Positions 27,201 to 28,520 of a DNA stretch of 28,520 bases are shown here, piece by piece. The stretch lies in contig CAZYTO010000031.1 in the NCBI GenBank assembly GCA_964650405.1, positions 1 through 28,520 of the forward strand, in the 5' to 3' direction. The translations under genes were made by a program, and so were the position numbers. Source of the DNA: CAZYTO01 sp964650405. Its GTDB lineage: Bacteria > Acidobacteriota > Thermoanaerobaculia > Gp7-AA8. Under the pieces are notes generated by a model. It ran no database searches. It worked only from the letters and a program-made list of their open reading frames with translations, and was not told the DNA's origin. Each line of letters begins with the position of its first letter. The stretch's first letter is position 1.

Positions 27201-28520
27201 CAACCATGACCGAAGAACCCCAGCCTGTTACCAAACCGCAGGGCGCCGACCGCGAGGGCCTGATCTTCGAGCACTCCCGGCGCGGCCGCCGCGGCTACCA
27301 GCTGCCGGCGCTCGACGTCCCCGTCGACGGCAACGCCCTGCCGAAGGCGCTGCAGCGCGATGAGATCGCCGACGAAGTCGAAGTCTCCGAGGTCGACGTC
27401 ATCCGCCATTTCACCCGGCTGTCGAAGCTCAACGTTTCCATCGATGCCGGCCTCTATCCCCTCGGCTCCTGCACGATGAAGCACAACCCGCGCATTAACG
27501 AGGAGCTGGCGCGCACGCCCGGCTTCGCGCTGTCGCACCCCCTGCAAGACGAGGCACAGGTGCAGGGGAACCTGGAGCTGCTCTGGCACCTGGAGCAGAC
27601 GCTGAAGGAGATCTTCGGCATGCCGCGGGTCACCCTGCAACCCGTGGCCGGCGCGCACGGCGAGCTGACGGGCATCCTGATGGTGCACAAGGCGCTGGCG
27701 AAGAGTGGCAACGCACGCAAGTACATCCTCATCCCCGACTCCGCCCACGGCACGAACCCGGCCTCGGCCGCGTTCGCCGGCTACGAGATCAAGGAGCTGA
27801 AGTCGAACGCGCGGGGCACGGTGGAGCTCTCCACGCTGGCAGCGGCGGTGACGGACGAAGTGGCGGCCCTGATGATCACGGTGCCGAACACGCTGGGAGT
27901 CTTCGAAAGCGACATTAAAAAGTTTGCTGAAATTCTGCACGATAAAGGCGCGTACTTATACTGTGACGGCGCCAACCTGAACTCCTTTGTCGGCATCGCC
28001 CGCCCGGGCGACATGGGCATCGACGTCATCCACTCCAACCTGCACAAGACCTTCTCCACGCCGCACGGCGGCGGCGGCCCCGGCGCCGGCCCGGTCGGCG
28101 TGAGCGAGCGGCTGGTGCCGTTCCTTCCCACGCCCACGGTCGAGCGCCGCGACGACGGCAGCTTCTATCTCGACTACGGTCACCCCGACTCGATCGGCCG
28201 CGTGCGCGCCTTCAACGGCAACTTCAACGTTCTCGTCCGGGCCCTTACCTACATGCGCTCCATGGGTCCGGACGGCATGCGCCGCATCGCCCAGCTGGCC
28301 GTGCTCAACGCGAACTACATCCGGGCCCGGCTCAAGGACGCCTACCACCTCCCGTACGACGCCCCGTCGCTGCACGAAGTCGTCTTCAGCGACAAGAAGC
28401 AGCAGGAGCATCACGTCTCGACCCTCGACATCGCCAAGCGCCTCATGGACTATGGCTTCCACCCCCCGACGATCTACTTCCCCCTCACCCTCTCCGGAGC
28501 CCTGAACATCGAGCCCCACG
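27197..28520 (+). CDS. gcvPB: glycine dehydrogenase (decarboxylating) subunit 2, partial (runs off window)
   Basis: The beta subunit of the split P protein carries the pyridoxal-phosphate site. The 441 visible codons include LIFEHSRRGRRGYQLP, LYPLGSCTMKHNPRINE, PVAGAHGELTGILM, IPDSAHGTNPASAAFAGYE and YCDGANLNSFVG. The cofactor lysine lies in SNLHKTFSTPHGGGGPGAG. FHPPTIYFPLTLSGALNIEP at the end shows that only the last few dozen codons are missing. The ATG at 27197 (MTTMTEEPQ) overlaps the stop of the repeat-borne frame by ATGA; a second ATG follows at 27206. Together with gcvT, gcvH and gcvPA it completes the cleavage enzyme except for the lipoamide dehydrogenase, which is not in the window. 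Confidence 0.95.
   Translation, partial: MTTMTEEPQPVTKPQGADREGLIFEHSRRGRRGYQLPALDVPVDGNALPKALQRDEIADEVEVSEVDVIRHFTRLSKLNVSIDAGLYPLGSCTMKHNPRINEELARTPGFALSHPLQDEAQVQGNLELLWHLEQTLKEIFGMPRVTLQPVAGAHGELTGILMVHKALAKSGNARKYILIPDSAHGTNPASAAFAGYEIKELKSNARGTVELSTLAAAVTDEVAALMITVPNTLGVFESDIKKFAEILHDKGAYLYCDGANLNSFVGIARPGDMGIDVIHSNLHKTFSTPHGGGGPGAGPVGVSERLVPFLPTPTVERRDDGSFYLDYGHPDSIGRVRAFNGNFNVLVRALTYMRSMGPDGMRRIAQLAVLNANYIRARLKDAYHLPYDAPSLHEVVFSDKKQQEHHVSTLDIAKRLMDYGFHPPTIYFPLTLSGALNIEPH

Overview
The window looks like chromosomal DNA of a high-GC, Gram-negative-type bacterium. It encodes an outer-membrane phosphate porin, several proteins with signal peptides or lipoboxes, and a two-subunit glycine decarboxylase (split GcvPA/GcvPB). 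The GC-rich codon use, the ECF sigma/DGPF/DUF899 cluster and the many small intergenic repeats fit an Acidobacteriota-like soil organism. That placement is an inference; no rRNA, tRNA or other phylogenetic marker is present.

Region 1 (1-3928, minus strand) is an operon of a lysine-rich basic protein, a substrate-binding/VWA lipoprotein, a second paralogous substrate-binding protein and a partial unknown gene. Region 2 (4159-4999, plus) holds a small unknown gene overlapping a dCTP deaminase gene. Region 3 (5006-8059, minus) holds an ECF42-type sigma factor gene with its DGPF/YCII partner, a DUF899 protein, a small exported protein, and what looks like an internally deleted DGPF gene still stop-start coupled to the sigma gene. 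Region 4 (8193-16869, minus) is a complete phosphate-starvation locus in transcription order: porin, pstS2, pstS1, pstC, pstA, pstB, phoU, phoB, phoR. Region 5 (17056-18609) holds an unknown acidic-tailed protein, a gene-poor stretch of about 0.66 kb and an array of palindromic repeats at 20-21 bp spacing. Region 6 (18610-23653, minus) holds a YyaL/SPATA20-type thioredoxin-domain protein, an uncharacterised 620-residue protein and a Xer-type recombinase. Region 7 (23874 to the end, plus) is the glycine-cleavage operon gcvT-gcvH-gcvPA-gcvPB, with gcvPB running off the window.

The most notable signals are non-coding. (i) A PHO-box-like pattern of hexamers at 11-bp period lies upstream of the porin, of pstS1 and also of the unrelated-looking SBP/VWA operon. 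This suggests that operon belongs to the phosphate-starvation regulon. (ii) The 18361-18586 array repeats a 12-bp palindrome about every two helical turns. (iii) Two intergenic elements with inverted CTGAGCG-type ends sit between co-directional genes. Their outgoing ends supply the Shine-Dalgarno AGGA of yyaL-like and gcvPB. The gcvPA/gcvPB element forms an open 98-codon frame that overlaps both neighbours by ATGA. (iv) Five intergenic regions carry 7-bp-period tandem repeats, each built from a different heptamer; four of the five also hold the inverse copy.
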